This document shows, piece by piece, positions 25,507 to 34,572 of a stretch of DNA of 47,373 nt. Within the stretch, counting starts at the first letter, position 1, and each line of letters opens with the position of its first letter. The notes under the pieces were generated by a model that worked only from the letters and a program-made list of their open reading frames with translations, was not told the origin of the DNA and did no database searches. Position numbers and translations under genes: made by a program. Source of the DNA: DAOMNO01 sp035443885 (GTDB taxonomy: Bacteria; Planctomycetota; Phycisphaerae; Phycisphaerales; SM1A02); contig DAOMNO010000021.1 of assembly GCA_035443885.1 (NCBI GenBank), positions 1 to 47,373 of the forward strand, in the 5' to 3' direction.

Positions 25507-25510
<4 letters not shown>
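23057..25510 (+). CDS. mrpA: Mrp Na+/H+ antiporter subunit A
   Basis: An 817-residue polytopic membrane protein, the largest Mrp subunit, related to complex I NuoL with an extra C-terminal MrpB-like part. FWELTSITSYFLIGFDHHRE and SAQFPFHFWLPNAMEAPTPVSAYLHSSTMVKAG are the hallmark proton-channel motifs, with conserved acidic and Lys residues. The extra domain covers residues ~620-817 (AAVLILVGTYGAVHSRSRL and GAPDLAITQFLVETLTVILF). First of seven genes; it overlaps mrpB by 4 bases (ATGA). The complex exchanges Na+ for H+ and supports salt and alkaline tolerance. No clear ribosome binding site precedes the ATG. Confidence 0.95.
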
Positions 25511-25923
<413 letters not shown>

Positions 25924-25959
25924 ATCTCGCTTCACTAACTCCTGACCACTGCTCTCTCC

Positions 25960-26303
25960 ATGAACTTCGTCCTCGCCATTGTGATCGGTTCGCTTTACGC
26001 CGCTGGGCTGTATCTGATGATGCGCCGCAATCTGGTGAAGCTCATCATCGGATTGGTGCTGCTCTCGCAGGCTGCGAACCTGCTCATCTTCACGGCCGCG
26101 GGCCTCGGCGACGGCCGCGCTCCACTGGTCCCGCCCGGCCTTGATGAACCGACCACGGATGTCGCCGATCCGCTGCCGCAGGCTCTCATTCTTACAGCAA
26201 TCGTCATCGGCTTCGGCGTGATCGCCTTCACGCTGACGTTGTTCCACAGCGCGTACAGAGTTTCTCAGACGGACGACCTCGACGAGATGAAGGCAACCGA
26301 CAC

Positions 26304-26307
<4 letters not shown>
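25960..26307 (+). CDS. mrpC: Mrp antiporter subunit C (NuoK-like)
   Basis: A 115-residue NuoK-like subunit with three helices: NFVLAIVIGSLYAAGLYLMM, LVKLIIGLVLLSQAANLLIF and LILTAIVIGFGVIAFTLTLF. RRNLVKLIIGLVLLSQAANL and DPLPQALILTAIVIGFG match the family, including the conserved Pro-Gln-Ala-Leu. Its stop overlaps the start of mrpD by 4 bases. Confidence 0.92.
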
Positions 26308-27928
<1,621 letters not shown>

Positions 27929-27932
<4 letters not shown>

Positions 27933-28402
27933 AAATGTTCGTTGCCAACCTGCTGCTTGCAATCGTGTGGTCCCTCATGATGGAAGGCTTCACGCTCGCG
28001 ACGCTTGTCATCGGCTTCATCTCCAGCTACGTGCTGCTTTGGTTCCTGAGGCCGCTCATCGGCGGATCGGGCTATTTCAACAAAATGCACCAGATCGCAG
28101 CCTTCACGATCTTCTTTGTACGAGAGCTGATCGTGGCGAACCTTCGCATTGCGTGGCATGTCGTCACGCCATCAAGTTTCTTCAAGCCGGGCATCATCGC
28201 GGTGCCGCTTGAAGAGCAGACCGATCTGGAAGCCACACTGCTGGCCAATGTGCTCACGCTCACGCCAGGCTCGTTCTCCGTTGATCTTTCCAGCGATCGC
28301 AAGGTGCTTTACGTACACGTGATGGATGTGGACGACGCCGACCGTGTGCGGCAGGAGATCAAGGACCAGTACGAGCGTCCGTTCCTGGAGCTGCTGCGAT
28401 GA
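27929..28402 (+). CDS. mrpE: Mrp antiporter subunit E
   Basis: A 157-residue subunit with two N-terminal helices (FVANLLLAIVWSLMM, LATLVIGFISSYVLLWFL), then a cytoplasmic domain. VRELIVANLRIAWHV and LLANVLTLTPGSFSVDLSSD are typical of MnhE; the latter corresponds to the conserved T-LTPGT motif with Ser for the final Thr. 4-base overlaps on both sides. Confidence 0.92.
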
Positions 28403-28686
28403 TGTCGCTCGCCTTCGATCTCGTTCCTGCGACGTGCCTGCTTGCGCTCAATGTTTTCGGCGTGGCGATGCTGTTTGCGATGGTTCGCCTCTTGATGGGC
28501 CCGAGTCTGGCGGATCGCGTCGTCGCGCTCGACCTCATCGCCGCGCTCGCCGTGGGTGTCATCGCTGTCTATTCGATCTACACGCGCGAGCCGATGCTGC
28601 TGCGGGCAGCCATTGTTGTCGCGCTGATCGTGTTCGTCGGCACGGTCGCGTTTGCCATGTATCTTGAGAAGCGAGGCACGCAATGA
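28399..28686 (+). CDS. mrpF: Mrp antiporter subunit F
   Basis: A 95-residue subunit with three helices. RLLMGPSLADRVVALDLIAAL is the MnhF signature, including the conserved GPSLADRVVALD. EPMLLRAAIVVALIVFVGTV forms the last helix. It overlaps mrpE and mrpG by 4 bases each. Confidence 0.92.
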   Translation: MMSLAFDLVPATCLLALNVFGVAMLFAMVRLLMGPSLADRVVALDLIAALAVGVIAVYSIYTREPMLLRAAIVVALIVFVGTVAFAMYLEKRGTQ

Positions 28687-29063
28687 TTCTCGACATTGTC
28701 GTCAGCTTCTTCATCTTCGTCGGTGCGGGCTTCAGCCTCGTCGCAGCGGTCGGCATCTTCCGCATGCCTGACCTCTTCACGCGCATGCAGGCGGCAGCAA
28801 AGACAGGCACGCTCGGCGTGGGCTGTACCATCATTGCGGTCGCCATTCACTTCACCGACCTCGGCGTAACGACCCGTGCGGCCCTCGTACTGCTGTTTCT
28901 CTTCCTCACCGCACCGATCGCCGCCCACCTGATCGCCCGCGCTGGCTACATCAGCGGCGTGCGCCTGTGGGAAGGCAGTGTGTGCGATGAAATGAAGGGA
29001 CAATACGACGCGGATACGCACGAACTCTCAAGCGGCGAGCAGGGCGAAGACAGTCGCTCGTGA
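28683..29063 (+). CDS. mrpG: Mrp antiporter subunit G
   Basis: A 126-residue subunit with three helices. FIFVGAGFSLVAAVGIFRMPDLFTRMQAAAKTGTLG carries the MnhG signature GIFRMPDLFTRMQAAAKTGTLG-like stretch. The C-terminal 25 residues are acidic and variable. Last gene of the operon; it ends 17 bases before the convergent mnmA stop. Confidence 0.92.
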   Translation: MILDIVVSFFIFVGAGFSLVAAVGIFRMPDLFTRMQAAAKTGTLGVGCTIIAVAIHFTDLGVTTRAALVLLFLFLTAPIAAHLIARAGYISGVRLWEGSVCDEMKGQYDADTHELSSGEQGEDSRS

Positions 29064-29080
29064 GTGGTGTTTGCCATTCC

Positions 29081-30274
29081 TCACGTCGCGCCGGTAATCC
29101 ACCCGCCGCAAATGACCGTGTCATTGTCATAGCACACCACCGCCTGCCCCGGCGCGACTGCAAACTGCGGCTCCGCAAACTGAACTTCAATCTCGCCTTC
29201 GCCGATCGAACGCACCTGAGCTTCGACCGGCTCCGCGTTGTAGCGAATCTTCGCGGTGCAGCGAAGCCACACTTCGCCATCCGCATCAGCGGGAGATGAC
29301 TCCATCAGCCAGTTCGTCTGATGGGCAATACAGCCATCCGCCAGCAGGTCTTCCTTCTCGCCCACGATAACCGTGTTCGTCTGCGCGTCCTTCTGAATGA
29401 CATACAGCGGATAATTGCGCGCGATCCCGATACCGCGTCGCTGACCGATGGTGAAACGCTGATGACCGCTGTGCTCGCCGATCACCTTTCCGCTGGTGTC
29501 AACGATGTGTCCCGCGCGCATCAGATCAGGTGATCGTTTCTCAACCAAGCCCGCATAATCGTTATCCGGCACGAAGCAGATTTCCTGTGAATCCGGCTTA
29601 TCGAACACGGGCAGATCGAACTCGCGCGCCAGTCTGCGAACCTCGCTCTTGCGCATGCCGCCGATCGGCAGCAGCATCTCTCGCAATCGCTCACGCGGCG
29701 CGCCGAACAGCACATACGACTGATCCTTGTCGTGGTCGAGACCTCGCTTGAGAACCCACGGATTGGAATCCGTGGGCGTTGCCCCCATCTGTTCAGCGCC
29801 ATTCATCTTGACTCGTTCCACACGCGCGTAATGGCCCGACGCCACGAACTGCGCGTCGATCTGCTTGGCGTATTCATGCAGCTTGCCGAACTTCAGCCAG
29901 TCGTTGCATCGCACGCAAGGGTTGGGCGTGCGGCCGGCGTTGTATTCATCGACGAAGTAATCAATGATGCGGCCGAAGTCCTTCTTGAAGTTGCACACAT
30001 AAAACGGAATGCCCAGTTTTGCAGCGACCAGCCGCGCGTCTGCAGCGTCGTTGATTGAGCAGCACCCCTGGTGGCCGATCTTGATCTTGCGTGGGTCGCA
30101 GGCCGTACCAGAAGCATCATCTTCCATCAATTCGTCCAGCGTCTCGCCCGGCGAACCAAGCCGCATGAAGCAGCCGACCACCTCGTACCCTTCGCGTAGC
30201 AACAGCGCGGCGGCGACGGACGAATCCACGCCGCCGGACATGGCGACCAGCACTTTGGGCTTGCGATCAGACAT
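29081..30274 (-). CDS. mnmA: tRNA-specific 2-thiouridylase MnmA
   Basis: A 397-residue enzyme that puts sulfur on C2 of U34 in tRNA Lys, Glu and Gln. The PP-loop (LVAMSGGVDSSVAAALLL) is at the N-terminus. The catalytic Cys pair is seen in GRTPNPCVRCN (first) and SQEICFVPD (second); ASGHYAR and KDQSYVLFG are also typical. About 20 residues (ETLDELMEDDASGTACDP) are inserted before the GCCSINDAAD motif. A TACAAT box lies 8 bases before the ATG. It is divergent from mnmG, whose product modifies the same nucleotide. Confidence 0.96.
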   Translation of the reverse strand: MSDRKPKVLVAMSGGVDSSVAAALLLREGYEVVGCFMRLGSPGETLDELMEDDASGTACDPRKIKIGHQGCCSINDAADARLVAAKLGIPFYVCNFKKDFGRIIDYFVDEYNAGRTPNPCVRCNDWLKFGKLHEYAKQIDAQFVASGHYARVERVKMNGAEQMGATPTDSNPWVLKRGLDHDKDQSYVLFGAPRERLREMLLPIGGMRKSEVRRLAREFDLPVFDKPDSQEICFVPDNDYAGLVEKRSPDLMRAGHIVDTSGKVIGEHSGHQRFTIGQRRGIGIARNYPLYVIQKDAQTNTVIVGEKEDLLADGCIAHQTNWLMESSPADADGEVWLRCTAKIRYNAEPVEAQVRSIGEGEIEVQFAEPQFAVAPGQAVVCYDNDTVICGGWITGAT

Positions 30275-30282
30275 TGCGGGCG

Positions 30283-30331
30283 ATTGTAGGTCCCCCAGCC
30301 TGATTCCTTCCCCCGGCCAGGCGCGTAGAAT
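30283..30331. promoter_or_regulatory. Divergent -10-like boxes of mnmA and mnmG
   Basis: In the 65 bases between the two genes, TACAAT (reverse strand, 30288-30283) lies 8 bases before mnmA and TAGAAT (30326-30331) lies 8 bases before mnmG. The arrangement is symmetrical and lacks Shine-Dalgarno sequences, so both messages may be leaderless. No good -35 is seen. Confidence 0.5.
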
Positions 30332-30339
30332 CGCCGCTC

Positions 30340-32337
30340 ATGCGGGAGTTCTACGACGTCATCGTGATTGGCGGTGGGCATGCAGGCACTGAAGCAGCCT
30401 GGGCGGCGGCTTCGGCGGTTTCCGCGCGCGGCGGCGCCGTCGCCCTCATCACGATGGACCCGTCGAAGATCGGCGCGATGTCCTGCAATCCGGCAATCGG
30501 CGGCCTCGGCAAGGGGCAGATGGTCCGCGAGATCGACGCGCTCGGCGGCATCATGGGCCGCGCCATCGACGCCACCGGCATCATGTTCAAGATGCTCAAC
30601 ACCTCGAAAGGGGCAGCCGTGCGCGGGCCACGCGCACAGGCGGACAAATACGCCTATGCCGCAGAGGTGCAACGACTGATTGCCAGCCGCGCGAATATTG
30701 ATGTCATCGCAGGCACGATTGATGACCTCGTCGTCGAAGACGGATGCATCGTCGGCGTACTCGTTCCTGCAAGCGCGTCCATCGTCCATGCGGACGAGCG
30801 CGCGATTGAATGGAACTTCGCCAACGAAGGCCTTGCGCGGCCCGTTTACCCATCGCGAGTTGATCTGCCGCATTCTGCTTCGCACCAGCAGACCCATCGC
30901 CTGCTTCGCACGCGCGCGGTCGTGCTCACCACCGGCACATTCATGCGCGGCCTCATGCATACGGGCGAAGCCAAAACCGCAGGCGGCCGCGTGGGAGAAG
31001 GCGCAGCGCAGGGCATCTCAACAACGTTGCGATCGCTCGGCTTTGAACTTGGACGCCTCAAGACCGGCACGCCGCCTCGTTTGGCGCGTGAGACGATTGA
31101 CTGGGATGCACTTGATGTCCAGCGCGGCGATGAAAACCCGGTACCTTTTTCTGACTTGACCGGTGTAACACTCCGCTCCGCGCCGCATCTCAATGATTTT
31201 CCGCGTTTGCCGCAGATTGAATGCCGCATTACGCACACGGTCGCGTCTGCCCACGATCTCATCCGCACGAACCTGCACCGTGCGCCGATGTATGCGGGAC
31301 AGATCGACGCGGAATGCGGGCCGCGCTATTGCCCATCCATTGAGGACAAGGTTGTGCGCTTCGCCGATCGCCAGTCGCATCACGTCTTTCTCGAGCCTGA
31401 ATCGCTGCACACCAACGAAATCTACTGCAACGGTATCTCGACTTCGCTGCCGATCGACGTGCAGGAGCGGCTCGTTCGCACCATGCCCGGCTGCGAGCAG
31501 GCAGAGATTCTCAGGTGGGGCTACGCTGTCGAGTATGACATGGTCTGGCCGCACCAGATCGACTCGACCTGCATGACCAAGCTCGTGCGCGGCCTCTTCC
31601 TCGCGGGGCAGATCAACTGCACGACAGGTTATGAAGAAGCCGGTGCGCAGGGACTCATCGCGGGCCTCAATGCTGCGCGCATGGCGAGAAATGAAGAACT
31701 CATCCGCCTGCGTCGCGATCAAGCCTACATCGGCGTGATGATGGACGATCTCGTTACCAAGCCGCCGCGCGAGCCGTACCGCATGTTCACCAGTCGCGCA
31801 GAGCATCGCCTGCTGCTGCGCGCGGAAACCGCCGATGAACGCCTCACGCCGTTGGGCCGCGATCTCGGCTTGATCGACGATCATCGCTGGTGTTTCTACC
31901 AGCAGCGCGCTGCAACGCTCGACTCACTGCGCGATCACTTCAACACCATCTTCATCAACGGTAAGACGCTGCGCGAGTTCGCGCGCCGACCGGAAACAAC
32001 CGTCGCGGACACGCTCACGCATCTCTCAAACATGACCTCTGACCTTTCCCTCATCGAACGGGTCATCACCGAAGCAAAGTACGACGGATACATCGCGCGC
32101 CAGTCCGCGGAGATTCGGCGACAGGCTGATGCGGAATCGCAACGAGTGCCGGACTGGCTCGACCCGCGCGCCATTCGCGGCCTGCGCGCCGAAGCAGCGG
32201 AAACGCTCGCCAAATTCCGCCCGGCGACGATGGGCCAAGCCGCGCGCCTGCCGGGCGTCAACCCTGCGGACCTCACGCTGCTCGCAGTAGCCATCCGCGC
32301 CGGTCGCCCGCCGCAGGCCAGCAGCGCGGGCGCATGA
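30340..32337 (+). CDS. mnmG: tRNA uridine-5-carboxymethylaminomethyl modification enzyme MnmG
   Basis: A 665-residue FAD protein that, with MnmE, adds the aminomethyl-type group to C5 of wobble U34. FAD-binding motif VIGGGHAGTEAAWAAA is at the start; CNPAIGGLGKGQMVREIDALGG (near 55) and LKTGTPPRL (near 240) are signatures. INCTTGYEEAGAQGLIAGLNAA marks the second FAD motif. The C-terminal helical domain is complete (RLPGVNPADLTLLAVAI). About 40 residues around 150-190 (SIVHADERAIEWNFANEG) look like an insertion. mnmE is not in the window. Confidence 0.96.
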   Translation: MREFYDVIVIGGGHAGTEAAWAAASAVSARGGAVALITMDPSKIGAMSCNPAIGGLGKGQMVREIDALGGIMGRAIDATGIMFKMLNTSKGAAVRGPRAQADKYAYAAEVQRLIASRANIDVIAGTIDDLVVEDGCIVGVLVPASASIVHADERAIEWNFANEGLARPVYPSRVDLPHSASHQQTHRLLRTRAVVLTTGTFMRGLMHTGEAKTAGGRVGEGAAQGISTTLRSLGFELGRLKTGTPPRLARETIDWDALDVQRGDENPVPFSDLTGVTLRSAPHLNDFPRLPQIECRITHTVASAHDLIRTNLHRAPMYAGQIDAECGPRYCPSIEDKVVRFADRQSHHVFLEPESLHTNEIYCNGISTSLPIDVQERLVRTMPGCEQAEILRWGYAVEYDMVWPHQIDSTCMTKLVRGLFLAGQINCTTGYEEAGAQGLIAGLNAARMARNEELIRLRRDQAYIGVMMDDLVTKPPREPYRMFTSRAEHRLLLRAETADERLTPLGRDLGLIDDHRWCFYQQRAATLDSLRDHFNTIFINGKTLREFARRPETTVADTLTHLSNMTSDLSLIERVITEAKYDGYIARQSAEIRRQADAESQRVPDWLDPRAIRGLRAEAAETLAKFRPATMGQAARLPGVNPADLTLLAVAIRAGRPPQASSAGA

Positions 32338-32396
32338 GAACATTGCCGCGTGAATTGCTACGATATGCGGCCTTCGCCGTCACACCGGCGTCGCGT

Positions 32397-32469
32397 GCCA
32401 CCGTAGCTCAATTGGCAGAGCGCCTGATTTGTAATCTGGAGGTTACGGGTTCGACTCCCGTCGGTGGCT
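32397..32469 (+). tRNA. tRNA-Thr (UGU)
   Basis: A 73-base cloverleaf: acceptor GCCACCG pairs with CGGTGGC, the anticodon loop TTTGTAA gives anticodon UGU (Thr), and the T-arm ACGGG-TTCGACT-CCCGT is perfect. The discriminator is T and CCA is not encoded. A T-run follows immediately, which may help termination. It lies 59 bases after mnmG. Confidence 0.95.
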
Positions 32470-32472
32470 TTT

Positions 32473-32880
32473 TCACACATGGCGCGGCCCGCCCAACGCG
32501 CCGCTTTCGCGAAGCCCCGCCCACGAGCTGTGGCCGTTCCACACCGCGAACACCAGCAGCAGGAACCAGTGAATCCCCGGGCTGTAGGGCGAGTTGAAGT
32601 CCCACACGACCACCACCGCCAGCATCGCTGCGGACGCCAGGCCGAACACGCCATAGAGCAGGTTGCCCGCGTATGGCTGCGCCATGGCGACGAGCGCGGA
32701 AAGCAGAAACGCCGCCGCGGTCAGCCGCACCGTCCACTTCAGTGTGAGTACAAGCGGAATCAACTCGTTCGTCGCCATCGATCGCTCGGGCCACGCAAGC
32801 ATGAACCCGAAGAACCCGAAGATCGCCGCGCTGAAGATCATGCTGCCGACGGAAGTCGCTGCATTTCGAGTGTGCGTCAT
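32473..32880 (-). CDS. Small integral membrane protein
   Basis: A 135-residue protein with four predicted helices: SMIFSAAIFGFFGFMLAW, LKWTVRLTAAAFLLSALVAM, LLYGVFGLASAAMLAVVVVW and GIHWFLLLVFAVWNGHSSW. No family was recognised. GAGGAG lies 9 bases before the ATG. Farther upstream on the reverse strand are TTGTTC, 17 bases, CATAAT, a plausible promoter. The stop falls 4 bases from the tRNA-Thr 3' end, so the two transcripts converge. Confidence 0.75.
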   Translation of the reverse strand: MTHTRNAATSVGSMIFSAAIFGFFGFMLAWPERSMATNELIPLVLTLKWTVRLTAAAFLLSALVAMAQPYAGNLLYGVFGLASAAMLAVVVVWDFNSPYSPGIHWFLLLVFAVWNGHSSWAGLRESGALGGPRHV

Positions 32881-32910
32881 GGCCGGGACTCCTCACGATC
32901 GTGCCGCTTG

Positions 32911-32939
32911 ATTATGGCGCGCCCCAGCGCACCGGAACA
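32911..32939 (-). promoter_or_regulatory. Promoter of the small membrane protein gene
   Basis: On the reverse strand TTGTTC (32939-32934), a 17-base spacer and CATAAT (32916-32911) lie before the gene starting at 32880. This leaves a leader of about 23 bases containing GAGGAG, so this gene, unlike several neighbours, has a normal leader. Confidence 0.45.
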
Positions 32940-32953
32940 ACAGCCCCTTTTCC

Positions 32954-33613
32954 TCAGCATTCCAGCAGACAGCAAAGTCTTTCCGCAACGGCGGCCATCG
33001 CTTCGCGGCTGTCCGCACCCAGCCGCCTCACCTCGCGCAGTGACACCGCGCCGCTCAGCAGCGACATCGCCACGCGCATGACGCGAGTGCCGCCGCACTC
33101 GTTCACCCATGTCTCCAGTCCCACAGGCAGGGAAGTCCCCATGTCATCGCTCACGCCGCGCACGACGCCCCACATCCACCCGCGATGTGCTGCAAGAATT
33201 GCGAACGCTTCGCTCTCCTGATCGACGAGATCCGCGCCGGTCGTACGCGCGAACGCGGCTTTCTCTTCACGCGAAGCAAGCACCTGCGGACTCGTCGCGA
33301 TGATCGCGCTGCGCGATTCTTCGTCGGTGAGAAATGGCGTGGCGCGCTCACCGCCTCGCATTACAATGCATGAAGCAGCGAACGCACGTCCCTTCCCGCA
33401 CCGCGCGGTCAAGCCGCCGGCCAGCCCTGCGAGCAAGACCTTCCGACCAGCCGGAATGTTCGCCGATTCGCCCCACGCATGAATACCCTGCTCACCCGGT
33501 CCACTGCACACAAGATCGCACGATTGAGCCAGCCCTGCGCGACGAAGCGCCGCCGCTTCAAACCGAAGCGGGCAGACGATGATCGGCTTGGCGTCCTTCG
33601 CGCCGTCAACCAC
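32954..33613 (-). CDS. Nucleoside phosphorylase superfamily protein
   Basis: About 219 residues. IIVCPLRFEAAALRRAG at the start, the Gly-rich LLAGLAGGLT, and ADLVDQESEAFAILAAHRGWMWGVVRGVSDDMG near residue 155 match the phosphorylase/nucleosidase superfamily (MTA/SAH nucleosidase type). The catalytic Glu is probably in DQESEAF and the Asp in GVSDD. Members include the hopanoid-related HpnG, but no hopanoid genes are near, so the substrate is open. No ATG fits. GTG at 33613 is chosen because it starts just before the first conserved strand and has TACGCT 7 bases upstream. Confidence 0.7.
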   Translation of the reverse strand: MVDGAKDAKPIIVCPLRFEAAALRRAGLAQSCDLVCSGPGEQGIHAWGESANIPAGRKVLLAGLAGGLTARCGKGRAFAASCIVMRGGERATPFLTDEESRSAIIATSPQVLASREEKAAFARTTGADLVDQESEAFAILAAHRGWMWGVVRGVSDDMGTSLPVGLETWVNECGGTRVMRVAMSLLSGAVSLREVRRLGADSREAMAAVAERLCCLLEC

Positions 33614-33620
33614 ACGGCGG

Positions 33621-33626
33621 AGCGTA
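33621..33626 (-). promoter_or_regulatory. TANNNT box (TACGCT) before the phosphorylase-like gene
   Basis: On the reverse strand TACGCT lies 7 bases before GTG 33613. It supports that start and matches the spacing of the other TANNNT boxes in the window. Confidence 0.4.
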
Positions 33627-33668
33627 CCCGAAACCAGCGAGCAGGCTTTGCATCTCCCCCGCTGCAGC

Positions 33669-34064
33669 TCAGTGATTGCTGAACTTCTCGGCGGACATAA
33701 GCTGCCCCGGCACATCGAAGTGCATCGAGTTCGGATCAACTTCCGGCAGCATGATCGACACCTGCTCGGCGCGCAGCAGCGTGCCGATGCGCTCGCCATC
33801 GCGGTTGTAGATCGAGTACCGTGGCTCTTCGTTCCCGCCGTAGATGTGCAGTTCGTACTCGCCGTGCTCAATGATGCCCAGCAGCGGCAGGCCGACATGC
33901 GGATCAACCGAGTGAGCCTCGCTCGAATGGTCATACGGCAGCAGCATCGGCCGCGGCGCAGCACCGGAATCCAGCGGCACGAACACGCTGGCCATCACCA
34001 GAAACGCAGCAGCCAAGCCGCCCGCTGCCAGAATGCGCTCCAGACGTGGAGAGATGCGTTGCAT
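33669..34064 (-). CDS. Hypothetical membrane-anchored protein
   Basis: About 131 residues. One N-terminal helix (LAAGGLAAAFLVMASVFVPL) is followed by a soluble, probably periplasmic domain: LLGIIEHGEYELHIYGGNEE, then YSIYNRDGERIGTLLRAEQV and LPEVDPNSMHF. No family was recognised. ATG 34064 is preferred since it puts the helix at the N-terminus; the longer frame would run into the tRNA-Glu. It precedes the phosphorylase-like gene by 55 bases. Confidence 0.65.
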   Translation of the reverse strand: MQRISPRLERILAAGGLAAAFLVMASVFVPLDSGAAPRPMLLPYDHSSEAHSVDPHVGLPLLGIIEHGEYELHIYGGNEEPRYSIYNRDGERIGTLLRAEQVSIMLPEVDPNSMHFDVPGQLMSAEKFSNH

Positions 34065-34198
34065 AGCGGACTTATCGGCATGATGTGCGCGGTGGTTCAG
34101 TTGAATCTGCTTGACGCCGCCCTTTCCGGCATGTCGCGAAAACACGCCGCCAGTCCCGAAAAATGGCATGTTCTGGGCCACGAGAGGGTCCTTGGGCC

Positions 34199-34226
34199 TT
34201 GCCGCAGGCGAGAGTTTGTCTATGAT
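34199..34226 (+). promoter_or_regulatory. tRNA-Glu promoter
   Basis: TTGCCG (34199-34204), a 16-base spacer and TATGAT (34221-34226) lie 17 bases before the tRNA-Glu 5' end, which suits a sigma-70-type promoter. Confidence 0.55.
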
Positions 34227-34243
34227 GGGTGGCCTTTCCTCAA

Positions 34244-34317
34244 GACCCCATCGTCTAGTCAGGTCAGGACACCAGGTTTTCATCCTGGGAACAGGGGTTC
34301 GAATCCCCTTGGGGTCG
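34244..34317 (+). tRNA. tRNA-Glu (UUC)
   Basis: A 74-base cloverleaf: acceptor GACCCCA pairs with TGGGGTC, the anticodon arm CCAGG-TTTTCAT-CCTGG gives anticodon UUC, and the T-arm AGGGG-TTCGAAT-CCCCT is perfect. CCA is not encoded. This tRNA is a standard substrate of both MnmA and MnmG. It is also the last housekeeping gene before the CRISPR-Cas locus. Confidence 0.95.
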
Positions 34318-34381
34318 CTTCACTTCGGAGAGGGAGAGGGTGCCTATTGACTGCCCTGCCAAACTCAGCAGCGGAAGATGC

Positions 34382-34411
34382 TGCGGGGTCAACGATGCCA
34401 AAAACCCCGCA
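34382..34411 (+). terminator. Stem-loop after tRNA-Glu
   Basis: TGCGGGGT and ACCCCGCA form a perfect 8-bp stem with a 14-base loop, 64 bases after tRNA-Glu. A TTTT follows only 12 bases later, so termination is possible but not typical. The rest of 34318-34536 shows no gene. Confidence 0.4.
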
Positions 34412-34536
34412 CTCATCAGCACGTTTTCACGTCTCGGCGGCAGTTCGCCCCGATTCGGAAGTGTGCCGTGCTCGACTGACATGGCTATTAAAAATCCCGC
34501 TCATCGCTTCACCACCGATGACGTCGGTGCCTAGGG

Positions 34537-34564
34537 TTGACAGCCTGTCCGGCCGGATTATGCT
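34537..34564 (+). promoter_or_regulatory. cas operon promoter
   Basis: A perfect TTGACA (34537-34542), a 16-base spacer and TATGCT (34559-34564) lie directly before cas3. The -10 ends 8 bases before the ATG at 34573, so the expected start of transcription is within a few bases of the start codon. Confidence 0.6.
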
Positions 34565-34572
34565 CGGGAGCC

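Noticed and set aside
34318..34536. A short gene or attachment site between tRNA-Glu and cas3
   Set aside because: Only a weak 64-codon frame without a start signal; no copy of the tRNA 3' end was found elsewhere in the window.
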